From: an uncultured Acidimicrobiales bacterium
GTDB taxonomy: Bacteria > Actinomycetota > Acidimicrobiia > Acidimicrobiales > SHLQ01
Reading direction: 5' to 3'
Assembly (NCBI GenBank): GCA_938041035.1
Contig: CALHYX010000042.1
Location: 1 to 64,000, forward strand
DNA length: 64,000 nt
The notes below the pieces were generated by a model, which saw only the letters and a program-made list of their open reading frames with translations, was not told where the DNA came from and did not search any database. Within the stretch, counting starts at the first letter, position 1. Each line of letters opens with the position of its first letter. A program made the position numbers and the translations under genes. Shown one piece after another: positions 35,416 through 45,339 of the stretch.

Positions 35416-36969
35416 TCAACCCCCGGCGAGGAGGCTGACGTCGGTGAAGTCGCCCACCACGCTCGGCAAGATGCCGAACACCAGCGTGATGGCCACGGTG
35501 ATGCCGAGGGCAGCGACCAGCGAAGGGGGCACGTTGACCGGCGTCAGGTCGCCGTCAGGCGCCTCATCGGCCCACATCGTGCGGGCGACCGAGGCGTAGT
35601 AGTAGAGGGCGATCACCGAGTTCACGGCGACGACGACGGCGAGGAGGTACCCCGACACCGAATCGTCCTGCACCAGCACCGAGAACACCCGGAACTTGGC
35701 GAACCAGCCCCCGATCGGCGGGATGCCGGCGAGCGAGAACAAGAACACGGTCATCACCGCGGTGAGCCCGGGTGCGTAGTGGAAGGCGCCGCGCATGTCG
35801 CTGATCTCGGCCGAGCGGGTCTTTCGGGCCAGGGCGATCAGCACACCGAATGCCCCGAGGTTCATCGCCGCGTAGATGGCGAGATAGTTCACCGTCGTGC
35901 TGAGGGCGGCGTCGGCGATGTCGCCGTTGCCGGCGACGGCGAGCGGAGCGATGATGAAACCGGTCTGGGCCACGCCGGAGTACGCCATCATGCGCACGAA
36001 GTTGGTCTGGCGAAGCGCCAGGAGGTTACCGATCGTCATGGAGGCGGCGGCGAGGAACCACATGAGCGGCTCATAGACGTCGCCGCGGCCCCAGAAGCCG
36101 ACGTAGACCAGGGTGAGCAGGGCGACGAAGCCGGCGGTCTTGGACGCCACGGCCAGGAAGGCGGTGACCGGCGTCGGTGCGCCTTCATAGGTATCGGGGG
36201 CCCAGTTGTGGAACGGCACCGCCGACACCTTGAACGCGAACCCGACGGCGACGAACACGATGCCGAGGGTGGCGATACTGCTCGACTCCCGACCGCCGAC
36301 CGCCTTGGAGATGTCGACGAGCAGGGTCGAGCCGGTGGTGCCGTAGAGCAGGGACATGCCGTACAGCATCACCGCGGAGGCAAAGACGCCCATCAGGTAG
36401 TACTTGAGGCCCGCCTCGTTGCTGAGCTTGTCGCGCTTGCGCCAGGCAGCCAGGAGGTAGGCGGGAATCGACAGAAGCTCCAGCGCCACAAAGATGCCGA
36501 TGAGGTCCCGGGCCGAGGCCATGACCACCATGCCGAGGATCGACGAGATCAGCAGCCCGTAGTACTCCGACTCCCAGTAGTCGCCCTCGGCGACGTAGTT
36601 GGTCGACAACAGCACCACGACGTAGCCGACGAGCACGAAGAGGATCTTCATCACGATCGCGTACTCGTCGATGACGTAGTGCTCGAGCCCCACCGGGTCG
36701 GTGGCGCCGGGCTTCTTCTCGGCAAAGGCGTACAGCACATCGCCGTCGTTGACCCGGGTCCAGACCGCAACCAGCGGGATGATGACCCCGACGAGGCCGA
36801 GCCCGGCGATGGCCGACGTGATGGCCTTGGCCCGCTCGGCAAAGACGACATCGAGCAGCGTCAAGAGCGCGCCGAGGGACAACAACACGAGCTCGGGTGA
36901 GAGCGCGAACCAGTCGATTCTCGGTCGGGCGAACTCCGGCTGCGCCGCCTGGGCGAGTAGGTCGAGCAC
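35416..36969 (-). CDS. nuoN: NADH-quinone oxidoreductase subunit N (copy 1)
   Basis: Antiporter-like proton-pumping membrane subunit of complex I. The 517-residue protein has about 14 hydrophobic helices and the family segments DLIGIFVALELLSIPAYLLAA (transmembrane Glu) and NEAGLKYYLMGVFASAVMLYG (Lys). GTG start, six bases after nuoM. Last gene of the operon nuoA-B-C-D-H-I-J-K-L-M-N. Confidence 0.94.
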   Translation of the reverse strand: MLDLLAQAAQPEFARPRIDWFALSPELVLLSLGALLTLLDVVFAERAKAITSAIAGLGLVGVIIPLVAVWTRVNDGDVLYAFAEKKPGATDPVGLEHYVIDEYAIVMKILFVLVGYVVVLLSTNYVAEGDYWESEYYGLLISSILGMVVMASARDLIGIFVALELLSIPAYLLAAWRKRDKLSNEAGLKYYLMGVFASAVMLYGMSLLYGTTGSTLLVDISKAVGGRESSSIATLGIVFVAVGFAFKVSAVPFHNWAPDTYEGAPTPVTAFLAVASKTAGFVALLTLVYVGFWGRGDVYEPLMWFLAAASMTIGNLLALRQTNFVRMMAYSGVAQTGFIIAPLAVAGNGDIADAALSTTVNYLAIYAAMNLGAFGVLIALARKTRSAEISDMRGAFHYAPGLTAVMTVFLFSLAGIPPIGGWFAKFRVFSVLVQDDSVSGYLLAVVVAVNSVIALYYYASVARTMWADEAPDGDLTPVNVPPSLVAALGITVAITLVFGILPSVVGDFTDVSLLAGG

Positions 36970-36975
36970 CGTGGA

Positions 36976-38589
36976 TCAGCCCCCGGCCAGGTCGTCGTCG
37001 AGCTCGAAGACGCTCGAGCAGGTGACACCCTCGGGCAGGTCCTCGACGGACTCGGCCGACAGGCAGGGGTGCAGCGAGTTCTGCACCGCGTCATCGGTGG
37101 TTTCGAACAGCAGGTTCGGGTAGACGCCGAGCACGACGATCAGGGCGAGCAGTGGCGCCCAGGCCACGTACTCGAAGTTGTTGGCGTCGTGTACGTGCGG
37201 GTCGTCGGCGAACTCCTCGCTGGGGGTACCGAACGCGGTGCGCTGTAGCAGCCACAACAGGTAGCCGGCGGCGAGCACGGTGCCCAGGGCCGCGATGACC
37301 ATGTACACCCGGAAGGTGACCTCGGAGATGCCGTTGGCCGGCTGGTAGGCCGCCAAGATGGCGGGGAACTCGCCCCAGAACCCGGCGAGACCCGGGAGCC
37401 CGAGCGACGCCATGACGCAGAAGCCGAGCATCCAGCCCATGCGAGGCGCCTGGACCAAAAGGCCGCCGAGCCGCTTGATCTCGAGGGTGTGGTACCGCTC
37501 CTTCACCGAACCGGCGATGAAGAACAACATGCCGGTGATGAGGCCGTGAGCGACCATGCCGAACACCGCCGCGTTGATGCCGAAGTCGGTGAGGGTGGCG
37601 ATGCCGAGCATCACGAAACCCATGTGAGCCACCGACGAGAAGGCGATCAGTCGCTTCATGTCGGTTTGAGCCAGACACCCCAGGGCGCCGTAGATGATGC
37701 CGATGACGGCCAGCAGGCCAATCCAGGGGGCCCACTCGACCGCCGCCTCGGGCAGGATGGGGATGGCGATGCGAACAAACCCGTACGTGCCGAGCTTGAG
37801 CAGCACGGCGGCCAGGATGACCGAACCGACGGTCGGCGCCTGGGTGTGAGCATCGGGCAGCCAGGTGTGGAACGGAAACATCGGCACCTTGATACCGAAG
37901 CCGAGCAGCATGCCACCAAAGATCAACAGGCCGGTGCCGCGGGCTAGGCCGGCGCCGCCCCAGGCGGTGAGGGCCCGAAGGTCGAACGAGCGCAGTGCCT
38001 CACCGGCGCTGTCTTCGGCGAGGAAGAACAACGACAGGAACGCAACCAGCATGAGCGCCGAACCAAACAGCGTGTACAGGAAGAACTTGAGCGAGGCGTA
38101 CTTGCGATCCGGTCCGCCCCACACCGCGATCATGAAGAACATCGGGAGCAGCACCACTTCGAAGAACACGAAGAACAGAATCAGGTCCTGGGCGACGAAG
38201 GTGCCGATCATGCCCGTTTCCAGGATCATGATGAGGATGAGGAACGCCTTGGGGTTGTGGGGCTCGGGGAAGTGCTCCCACGAGTAGATGATGCACAGCG
38301 GAACGACGAGCATCGTGAGCAGGATCAGCGGCAGCGAGATGCCGTCGACCCCGACGATGAAGCGCGAGCCGATGATGTCGATCCACCGCTCGTCGACCAC
38401 ACCCTGGAGTTCGCCGGAGCGGTCGAAGTCGAACTCGAGCGCCATGTACACGCCAACCGCGGCGACGAACAGGCTCGTGCCGAGCGCCGTCAGCTTGTGG
38501 AAGCTCTCGGCATCGGCAGGCATCAGCATCATCACCGCCACCGCGGCGAGAGGAACAAAGGTGATGGCTGGGAGAATCCAGTCAGGCAT
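36976..38589 (-). CDS. nuoM: NADH-quinone oxidoreductase subunit M (copy 1)
   Basis: Proton-pumping antiporter-like subunit. The 537-residue polytopic protein has the family features FFVFFEVVLLPMFFMIAVWGG, PMFPFHTWLPDAHTQAPTVGSVILAAVLLKLGTYG and AFSSVAHMGFVMLGI. It ends in a 40-residue soluble acidic tail. Between nuoL and nuoN. Confidence 0.95.
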   Translation of the reverse strand: MPDWILPAITFVPLAAVAVMMLMPADAESFHKLTALGTSLFVAAVGVYMALEFDFDRSGELQGVVDERWIDIIGSRFIVGVDGISLPLILLTMLVVPLCIIYSWEHFPEPHNPKAFLILIMILETGMIGTFVAQDLILFFVFFEVVLLPMFFMIAVWGGPDRKYASLKFFLYTLFGSALMLVAFLSLFFLAEDSAGEALRSFDLRALTAWGGAGLARGTGLLIFGGMLLGFGIKVPMFPFHTWLPDAHTQAPTVGSVILAAVLLKLGTYGFVRIAIPILPEAAVEWAPWIGLLAVIGIIYGALGCLAQTDMKRLIAFSSVAHMGFVMLGIATLTDFGINAAVFGMVAHGLITGMLFFIAGSVKERYHTLEIKRLGGLLVQAPRMGWMLGFCVMASLGLPGLAGFWGEFPAILAAYQPANGISEVTFRVYMVIAALGTVLAAGYLLWLLQRTAFGTPSEEFADDPHVHDANNFEYVAWAPLLALIVVLGVYPNLLFETTDDAVQNSLHPCLSAESVEDLPEGVTCSSVFELDDDLAGG

Positions 38590-38631
38590 TGAAGTGACCT
38601 TGGGTTTGGTTCGGAAGCTTGCGGAGTTGCA

Positions 38632-41028
38632 TCAGATGACGATGATCAGGACGCCGGCCAGAACGGCGGCGGCGGCGAAGAGGTAGGCGGCGTACTGCTG
38701 GACCTTGCCGGTCTGGGACTTGCGGAGTTCGTCACCAAAGGCCGACGAAGCCTTGCCGGCACCGTCGACGGCACCATCGACGAGGGGTTGATCGATCTTG
38801 GTGTAGACGAACTGGCCCGCCGTTACCGCCGTGCGGCCGGCGGTGTCGATGACGTTGTCGATCAGATGCTTGTTCGACCAGTCGGCCATGTCGGCCACCG
38901 GGCCCTTGGTGCCGCCGGCGATGACGTCGGTGTAGAGATGATCGAGGTAGTACTTCTCGGCGAGCAACGTGTGACCGGCCTTGGCGATCGGCACCCGGCT
39001 GGTGAGGCCGTCGGGTAGCTCGGTCAGGCTGCGCCCCTCGACCTTGGAGCGCGCCTCGACCCGGTTGAAGTAGTAGAACACGGCGATGGCGGGGCCGAGC
39101 AGGCCGAGGATGCTGGCGACGATCGCGAGCGTGTAGCTCGGGGTGGCGTGGCCGATCGGCGGGAAAGCGGCCGACTGCGGTTCGATGAAGTGACCGAACC
39201 GCTCCTGCCAGCCGGCTTCCTCGCCGGTGATGAAGCCGGGGGGAAGGTTCAAGAGGCCGGCGCCGACCGCGAACACCGACAAGATGACCAGCGGGATGGT
39301 GATGCGCTTGCCCGACTCGTGCGGGTGGCCGTGGCCTCGGAACTCGCCGAAGAAGGTGAGGTAGATCACCCGGGTCATGTAGGCGCCGGTCAGCATGGCG
39401 CCGACCAGACCCATCACCAGCATGAGGGTGTAGGCGCCGTTGGATCCGCCGGAACCACCGAACAGACCCCAGCCACCGGTGCCGACCAGGATCTCGTCCT
39501 TGCTCCAGAAGCCGGCAAAGGGGAAGACACCGGCCAGCGAGATGGAGCAGATGACGAAGGTCTTGAAGGTGGTGGGCATGAACTTGCGCATGCCTCCCAT
39601 GTCCTTCTTCATGTCGAAGCTGTGCACGGAGTGGGCCACCGAACCAGCGCCGAGGAACAGGCCCGCCTTGAAGAAGGCGTGGGTGAACAGGTGGAACAGG
39701 GCCGCGGTCCAGGCGCCGACGCCCAGCGCCATGACCATGTAGCCGAGCTGGCTGACGGTGGAGTAGGCGAGCACCTTCTTGATGTCGTCCTGCACGAAGG
39801 CGAGCATCCCGCCGAACACAACGGTGATCGCCCCGATCAGTGCCAGAGCGTTGATGCTCGACCCCGAGATGGCGAACCCCTCGAAGAACACGGGATAGAG
39901 CCGGGCGATCATGTAGACGCCGGCGACGACCATGGTGGCGGCGTGAATGAGCGCCGAGACCGGGGTGGGGCCGGCCATGGCGTCGGGCAGCCAGGTATGG
40001 AGAATGAACTGGCCCGACTTCGACATGACGGCGGCGGTGAGACACAGCGCGGCGATCAACAGCGTGTTGCGGGGAATCTCACCGGCGACGGCCATCTCGT
40101 TGATGGTCATGATGTCGAAGGTTCGCCCGGCGGCGAAGTACAGGATGATCATGCCGATCAGCAGGCCCATGTCGCCGACCCGGTTGGTCAGGAAGGCCTT
40201 GAGGGCGGCGTCGGAGTTCGGCTTTTCCTCCCACCAGTGCCCGATCAGCGCGAACGAACACACGCCCACGAGCTCCCATGCGGTGATGAACTGCACGGTG
40301 CTGCGGCTCATGATCAGGAACAGCATCGAGGCGGTGAACAACGACAGGAACGCAAAGAAGTGGGTGTAGCGGCGGTCCCCGTGGACGTAGTCGGTGCTGT
40401 AGATGTGCACCAGCAGCGAGATCAGGGTGACGACGAACAGCATCAGGATGGTCGGGCCGTCGACCAGGATGCCGACCGTGAATTCGTGGCCACCGCTCTG
40501 GAACCAGGTGAAGCCCTTCAGGATCGCGACGGAGGCGTGCACCTCGCTGTGACCATCCTCACCGGCTTCGACGAGGGCCGCGGCGCCGGCGCCGCCTACC
40601 GAGGCGTCGACGAGGGGAGCCCCGTCGCCGTCGAAGTACGCGGGTGCGCCCTCTTCATCGGAGTGCTCGGCTTCATCGGAGTGCTCGGCGTCGTCAGAGT
40701 GTTCGCCGTCGCCACCGTGCTCGAGCACGCTGGTGGCGTCCGCCTCGGGGAAGTTGTCGCGATGATCGATCCAGGCGGCCCCGGCCCACAGCGACAGCAG
40801 GAAGCATGTGCCGACCGCGGCGATACCGATGGTCGACGACGCCGGGGTCTCGGAATCGCCGATCTTGATCGAGCCGAGCGACTTCCCGAAAAACAGGATC
40901 ACGGCAAACGAGAGCGCCATGATCAGCGGAATCACCCAGACGTACTCCAGGATGATGTTGAAGCCACCACCGACGTCGGAGGTAAAGCTGACCTCGGGGA
41001 CCTCGCTGGCGGCGAGCAGGAACTTCAT
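38632..41028 (-). CDS. nuoL: NADH-quinone oxidoreductase subunit L (copy 1), with acidic His-rich insertion
   Basis: Largest proton-pumping subunit, with the lateral helix along the membrane arm. At 798 residues it is longer than usual (about 610-660). Family core is clear: STDYVHGDRRYTHFFAFLSLFTASMLFLIM, WELVGVCSFALIGHWWE, HTWLPDAMAGPTPVSALIHAATMVVAGVY. The extra length is mainly an acidic segment around residues 75-150 containing repeated EHSDEA/EHSDDA units, in the loop before the third hydrophobic region. First long subunit after nuoK (8-bp gap). Confidence 0.94.
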   Translation of the reverse strand: MKFLLAASEVPEVSFTSDVGGGFNIILEYVWVIPLIMALSFAVILFFGKSLGSIKIGDSETPASSTIGIAAVGTCFLLSLWAGAAWIDHRDNFPEADATSVLEHGGDGEHSDDAEHSDEAEHSDEEGAPAYFDGDGAPLVDASVGGAGAAALVEAGEDGHSEVHASVAILKGFTWFQSGGHEFTVGILVDGPTILMLFVVTLISLLVHIYSTDYVHGDRRYTHFFAFLSLFTASMLFLIMSRSTVQFITAWELVGVCSFALIGHWWEEKPNSDAALKAFLTNRVGDMGLLIGMIILYFAAGRTFDIMTINEMAVAGEIPRNTLLIAALCLTAAVMSKSGQFILHTWLPDAMAGPTPVSALIHAATMVVAGVYMIARLYPVFFEGFAISGSSINALALIGAITVVFGGMLAFVQDDIKKVLAYSTVSQLGYMVMALGVGAWTAALFHLFTHAFFKAGLFLGAGSVAHSVHSFDMKKDMGGMRKFMPTTFKTFVICSISLAGVFPFAGFWSKDEILVGTGGWGLFGGSGGSNGAYTLMLVMGLVGAMLTGAYMTRVIYLTFFGEFRGHGHPHESGKRITIPLVILSVFAVGAGLLNLPPGFITGEEAGWQERFGHFIEPQSAAFPPIGHATPSYTLAIVASILGLLGPAIAVFYYFNRVEARSKVEGRSLTELPDGLTSRVPIAKAGHTLLAEKYYLDHLYTDVIAGGTKGPVADMADWSNKHLIDNVIDTAGRTAVTAGQFVYTKIDQPLVDGAVDGAGKASSAFGDELRKSQTGKVQQYAAYLFAAAAVLAGVLIIVI
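40654..40707. repeat. Three 18-bp tandem units inside nuoL copy 1
   Basis: TTCATCGGAGTGCTCGGC occurs twice in a row (40654-40671, 40672-40689), followed by a diverged third copy (40690-40707). In frame, encoding the repeated EHSD(D/E) motif of the insertion. Confidence 0.85.
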
Positions 41029-41036
41029 CGAGCCGA

Positions 41037-41345
41037 TCAGCCCTTCATCGCATCGACTTCAGAGAAGTCGATCGTCTTGGAGTTGCGATACAGCAGCAGC
41101 ACGAGGGCCAGGCCTACGCCGACCTCCGCCGCCGCGACCGCTATTACGAACAGGGCGAAGACTTCGCCACCGAGGGTGCCGCGAAACGCGGAGAAGGCGA
41201 CGAGATTGATGTTGACGGAGTTGAGGATCAGTTCGATCGACATGAGGACCATCACGCCGTTGCGCCGGGCCAGAACGCCGTACACGCCGATGCTGAACAG
41301 CACGGCGGCGAGGATCAAAAACTGGTTGAGATAGACCTCGGTCAT
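41037..41345 (-). CDS. nuoK: NADH-quinone oxidoreductase subunit K (copy 1)
   Basis: A 102-residue three-helix subunit of the membrane arm, with conserved transmembrane glutamates in IELILNSVNINLVAFSAF and AAAEVGVGLALVLLLYR. Two bases after nuoJ. It is clearly diverged from the second nuoK in this window. Confidence 0.95.
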   Translation of the reverse strand: MTEVYLNQFLILAAVLFSIGVYGVLARRNGVMVLMSIELILNSVNINLVAFSAFRGTLGGEVFALFVIAVAAAEVGVGLALVLLLYRNSKTIDFSEVDAMKG

Positions 41346-41347
41346 CG

Positions 41348-41872
41348 CTAGTCCTTCCGCGCGATCACGATGGCGCCGATGAGGGCAGCGAGCAGGAGCA
41401 CCGACACCGCTTCGAACGGGATGATGTACTCCTTGAAGATGGCGTCGCCGATCTGCCCGGTGGTGCTGGCCTCGGTCCGGTCGATGGTCTGATCGTCGAA
41501 GACGTCGACGACGGCGTAGGTCATGACGCCGAACAACAACACGCCGGTGAGCGCCGCCATACCGCGCCGCTCGGTGGCGACGCTCTCGTCGTCGCCGAGT
41601 TCGGCTCGGGTCAACATGATGCCGAACAGGAACAACACGATGACCGCGCCGATGTAGACCAGCACCTGGGTGACGCCGACGAATTCGGCGCCGAGCAGGA
41701 TGAACTGCGCGGCCACCCCGGCGAGCACCAGCACGAGGTACAGCGCGGCGTGCACCACGTTCTTGGTGGTCACGACGCGGAACGCGCTGAACACCATCAC
41801 GGCGGCGATGAGGAAGAAGGCGATCTGGCGGGGGACTTCGGGGTCATAGGCCAGGATCACGGCGTCGGTCAC
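41348..41872 (-). CDS. nuoJ: NADH-quinone oxidoreductase subunit J (copy 1)
   Basis: Membrane-arm subunit, 174 residues with five hydrophobic helices, including VVTTKNVVHAALYLVLVLAGVAAQFILLGAEFVGVTQVLVYIGAVIVLFLFGIML, where the helix with the pi-bulge lies. GTG 41872 with GAGGT upstream is chosen; the longer frame overlaps nuoI without conservation. Confidence 0.94.
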   Translation of the reverse strand: MTDAVILAYDPEVPRQIAFFLIAAVMVFSAFRVVTTKNVVHAALYLVLVLAGVAAQFILLGAEFVGVTQVLVYIGAVIVLFLFGIMLTRAELGDDESVATERRGMAALTGVLLFGVMTYAVVDVFDDQTIDRTEASTTGQIGDAIFKEYIIPFEAVSVLLLAALIGAIVIARKD

Positions 41873-41897
41873 AGCGACACCTCGAATGGTCGGTGCA

Positions 41898-42434
41898 TCA
41901 CTTCGGCACCTTCTTGACCTTGGCCTCGGAGCCGCTCTCGTAGGACTCGAATTCCGGAACCGTGTGCATCCACTGCCCGAGGCGGCTCTTGTCGTGCAAC
42001 AGGTCGGCGATCTTGGGCTCGCTGAACTCGTACTCGGGGCTCCAGAACAGGGCTTCGAACGGGCACACTTCGACACAGATGCCGCAGTACATGCACAGCG
42101 CATAGTCGATATCGAACCGGTCGAGCATGTTCTTCTGACGGGGCTTACCGCCGGCGCGGCGCGGCGGGGCCTTTTCCTTGTGGCCCTCGATGTAGATACA
42201 CCAGTCCGGGCACTCGCGGGCGCACAACATGCACGCCGTGCAGTTCTCCTCGTGCAGGGCGATGACGCCGCGAGCGCGGGGGCTCGGCGTTTCCTTCACG
42301 TGCGGGTACTGCACGGTGTGGGCGCCGCGCGACGGTGCCGGGATGGGCTTGAGCGGCCCGTCGGGAAACACCGTCTTCATGAAGGTCTTGGCGGTGACGC
42401 CAAGCCCTTTGATCATGCCGGGTACGAGTGCCAT
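41898..42434 (-). CDS. nuoI: NADH-quinone oxidoreductase subunit I (copy 1)
   Basis: Hydrophilic subunit carrying two 4Fe-4S clusters that pass electrons towards NuoB. The 178-residue protein has both motifs: [12 protein letters not shown] and [12 protein letters not shown]. The start is adjacent to the nuoH stop. Differs from copy 2 in having no His-rich tail. Confidence 0.95.
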   Translation of the reverse strand: MALVPGMIKGLGVTAKTFMKTVFPDGPLKPIPAPSRGAHTVQYPHVKETPSPRARGVIALHEENCTACMLCARECPDWCIYIEGHKEKAPPRRAGGKPRQKNMLDRFDIDYALCMYCGICVEVCPFEALFWSPEYEFSEPKIADLLHDKSRLGQWMHTVPEFESYESGSEAKVKKVPK

Positions 42435-43466
42435 TTAGAAGACCACCTTCAGTACGCCGGTGACGACGATGTTCACGAGCGAGAGAGGGATGAGGTACTT
42501 CCACGCCAGCTCCTGGAGCTGATCCTCACGGAAGCGGGGGTAGGTAAAGCGGAACCAGAAGATGAGGAACGTCACCAGCATCATCTTGGCGAAGAGCACG
42601 ATCGGCCCAAGTACGTTGAACAGGTTCGAGTCGGCGTCGAGGCCGGGGATGTACCAGCCGCCGAGGAACAAGGTGGCGGCCAGGGCGGCGAACACGCCGG
42701 CGGTGGCGAACTCGCCGATGAAGAACAACAGGAATCGCAGACCGGAGTACTCGGTCATGTAGCCGGTGACGAGCTCGGACTCGGCGACCGGCATGTCGAA
42801 CGGCGGCTGGGTGAGCTCGGCCTGGATGGCGATGAGGAAGATCGAGAAGCCGAGGAACTGGGTGAGGATGTACGGGTTGCCGATTCCGCCGAACCCGAAG
42901 ATCTCGCCGTTGGCCTGGGCGAGCACGATCTCCTGCAGGTTCAGCGTGCCGGCCTGCACGACCACGCCCATGACCGCGAGCACCATGGGAAGTTCGTAGG
43001 CGATGAGCTGACCGGCGGCGCGCAGGCCGCCGAGCAGCGAGTACTTGTTGGCCGAGGCCCAACCGGCCATGAGGATGCCGATAACCGACACCGACGACAC
43101 GGCGAGGGCGAAGTAGATACCGGTGTCGATGTCGATGAACCAGGCGTCGGGCCCAAAGGGCAACACGATGACGAGCAGGAACGTCGAGACCAGCACCACG
43201 AACGGGGCGGCGAAGAAGACGTAGCGGTCGGCGCGAGCCGGGACGATGTCCTCTTTCTGGAGGAACTTGCCCACCTCGGCCAGGAGCTGGAGCGAACCGA
43301 ACGGACCGGCCTCGTTGGGGCCGAGACGGCTCTGCATGAAGCTCATCATTTTGAACAGGTACACGTAGACGAGCGTGCCGGCGGGTAACAAGATGGCGAC
43401 GAGCGCGCCGACCAGCTTGATGCCGGTCGACTGCCAGTAGGGAAGCTCCGCGAGGACGAGACTCAT
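42435..43466 (-). CDS. nuoH: NADH-quinone oxidoreductase subunit H (copy 1)
   Basis: Membrane subunit that forms the quinone channel with NuoB and NuoD. The 343-residue protein contains SRLGPNEAGPFGSLQLLAEVGKFLQKEDIVP and FDMPVAESELVTGYMTEYSGLRF, the conserved quinone-site loops. The usual basic RxGPNR reads SRLGPNE. ATG 43466 overlaps the nuoD stop (ATGA). Confidence 0.94.
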   Translation of the reverse strand: MSLVLAELPYWQSTGIKLVGALVAILLPAGTLVYVYLFKMMSFMQSRLGPNEAGPFGSLQLLAEVGKFLQKEDIVPARADRYVFFAAPFVVLVSTFLLVIVLPFGPDAWFIDIDTGIYFALAVSSVSVIGILMAGWASANKYSLLGGLRAAGQLIAYELPMVLAVMGVVVQAGTLNLQEIVLAQANGEIFGFGGIGNPYILTQFLGFSIFLIAIQAELTQPPFDMPVAESELVTGYMTEYSGLRFLLFFIGEFATAGVFAALAATLFLGGWYIPGLDADSNLFNVLGPIVLFAKMMLVTFLIFWFRFTYPRFREDQLQELAWKYLIPLSLVNIVVTGVLKVVF

Positions 43467-44638
43467 CGATCGATGTCTCCGAGGATGAAGTACAGGCTGG
43501 CCAAGATGGTGATGATGTCGGGCACGTAAACGCCCTTCAGCAGCCAGGGCGTGATGCAGACGTTGTTGAACGATGCCGAACGAATTTTCACCCGGTACGG
43601 CACGAGGTCGCCCTGCGACACGATGTAGTACCCCATCACGCCCAGCGGGTTCTCGCACTCGACGTAGGCCTCGCCGGCCGGCACCTTGATGATGCGCGGC
43701 ACCTTGGCCATCACGGGACCCGACGGCATCGAGTCCAGCAGCTGGTCAACGATCTTGGTGCCCTCCCGGGTCTCCTGGAGGCGCACCCAGAACCGGGCGA
43801 AGCTGTCGCCGTCGGGGTGGGTCCAGACCTTCCAGTCGATCTCGTCGTAGGCGAAGCCTTCGGGCTGATCGCGGCGCAGGTCCCAGTCGACCCCGCTGCC
43901 GCGAATGTTCACGCCCGACAGCCCGTAGGACAGGCCGACGTCGGCGGGGATGATGCCGATACCACGGGTGCGCAGCTCGAAAATCTCGTTGCCCATCACC
44001 AGCTGTTCGAGCTCGTCACAGAAGCTGCGGATGCGGGCCATGGCGTCGTGGGTGCCGGCGATCCAGCCGGCGGGAATATCGTCTTTGAGCCCACCGATGC
44101 GGTCGAAGTTCGGGTGGAACCGACCGCCGGTGGCCGCTTCGATCTGGTTGAGCACGAACTCGCGGTCGCGGAAGGCGTAGAACGCCGGCGTGGTGGCGCC
44201 GAGCTGAAGGGCCATATCGCCGAGGCCGAGGGCCACGTTGGCCATACGACTCATCTCGAACAGGATCGTGCGAATCCACTTGGCTCGAGGTGGCGCTTCG
44301 ACCTCCATGAGCTTTTCGGCCGCCAGGATGAACGGCACCTCGTTGGCGAAGCTACCGACCCAGTCGATGCGGTTGATCAGCGTGGTGACCTGTGGGTACG
44401 TGCGCACCTCGGTGAGCTTTTCGTAGCCCCGGTGCATGTAGCCCATGACCGGCTCGGCGAGCACGACCTGTTCGCCGTCGAGTTTGGCGAGCAGACGGAG
44501 CGTGCCGTGGGTGGCCGGGTGCTGGGGGCCCATGTTGAGGGTCATGCCCTCGGTTTCGATCTCGAGGTTGACCCGCGAATCGGCGGCCTGGGCCGCGATG
44601 TAGGCGAGTTGCTGGCGTTCGCTGAGCGTGTCGGCCAT
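43463..44638 (-). CDS. nuoD: NADH-quinone oxidoreductase subunit D (copy 1)
   Basis: The 49-kDa-type subunit forming the quinone-reduction site with NuoB. 391 residues, with the signature MTLNMGPQHPATHGTLRLLAKLDGEQV (quinone-site histidine in the PATHG loop) and the GYMHRGYEKL segment. Encoded as a single subunit, not fused to NuoC. One-base overlap with nuoC and four-base overlap with nuoH. Confidence 0.96.
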   Translation of the reverse strand: MADTLSERQQLAYIAAQAADSRVNLEIETEGMTLNMGPQHPATHGTLRLLAKLDGEQVVLAEPVMGYMHRGYEKLTEVRTYPQVTTLINRIDWVGSFANEVPFILAAEKLMEVEAPPRAKWIRTILFEMSRMANVALGLGDMALQLGATTPAFYAFRDREFVLNQIEAATGGRFHPNFDRIGGLKDDIPAGWIAGTHDAMARIRSFCDELEQLVMGNEIFELRTRGIGIIPADVGLSYGLSGVNIRGSGVDWDLRRDQPEGFAYDEIDWKVWTHPDGDSFARFWVRLQETREGTKIVDQLLDSMPSGPVMAKVPRIIKVPAGEAYVECENPLGVMGYYIVSQGDLVPYRVKIRSASFNNVCITPWLLKGVYVPDIITILASLYFILGDIDR

Positions 44639-45339
44639 CAGGCGTCCGCCTTTGCTGCGTCGTCGGCTTCATCGGCCTCGTCACCGTCGCCGGGCATACC
44701 CTCGACGTCGACGATCCCGGGCCAGGGCTTCACCTGGCGAGCGAGCAAGGGGAAGTCCTTGCGCAGCGGGTTTCCTTCGAAACCGGTCGGCAGGTAGATG
44801 TTGCGCAGGTCGGGGTGACCCACGAAGTGAATGCCGAACATCTCGCGCACCTCGCGCTCGTGCCAGTTGGCGCCCGGGTAGGTGTCGATCCAAGTGTCGG
44901 CCGCGAGGTCGTCGTCGGGGATGTCGGTCTTGACCGTGACCGCCCAACCGTCGGCGATGTTGTTCACGCGGGCAAAGAGTTGGAAGCGGGTGTCGGCGCC
45001 GGCCAGCCCGGAGCCCTGCTCGAGCGGATCGCTTTCATCAGCGCCGTGCACGATCGTGTCGACCTGGGAATCCATGTCGCGTCCGAACGGCGATGGCATC
45101 CAGTCGATGGCCGACAAGAAGCTGAAGTACCGGCAGTGCATTCCCGAGTGCAGCCACTCCGCGGTGCGAGCCCAGGCGTCGCGCGCCACCCGCACCCAGA
45201 TGTCGTCACCGGGTTGAATGTGGGAGCCGATCACGGCGTCGCCCAGCTCTTCGCCAAACTGCGCGAGGAGTTCTTCGCGCTGTTCGTCGGTCTCGACGAC
45301 CTCGACCTCTTCGCCCTCGGCGGGCGTCTCGTCAGCCAT
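44638..45339 (-). CDS. nuoC: NADH-quinone oxidoreductase subunit C (copy 1)
   Basis: The 30-kDa-type peripheral subunit. 233 residues with the family motif [40 protein letters not shown]. It starts with a Glu-rich stretch and ends in an acidic DEADEADDA tail, both poorly conserved regions. Start and stop overlap nuoB and nuoD by one base each. Confidence 0.95.
   Translation of the reverse strand: MADETPAEGEEVEVVETDEQREELLAQFGEELGDAVIGSHIQPGDDIWVRVARDAWARTAEWLHSGMHCRYFSFLSAIDWMPSPFGRDMDSQVDTIVHGADESDPLEQGSGLAGADTRFQLFARVNNIADGWAVTVKTDIPDDDLAADTWIDTYPGANWHEREVREMFGIHFVGHPDLRNIYLPTGFEGNPLRKDFPLLARQVKPWPGIVDVEGMPGDGDEADEADDAAKADA

Noticed and set aside
39148..41334. 728-codon open frame on the plus strand
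   Set aside because: Antisense to nuoL/nuoK, Asp/Glu/His/Arg-rich composition typical of the shadow of hydrophobic genes.
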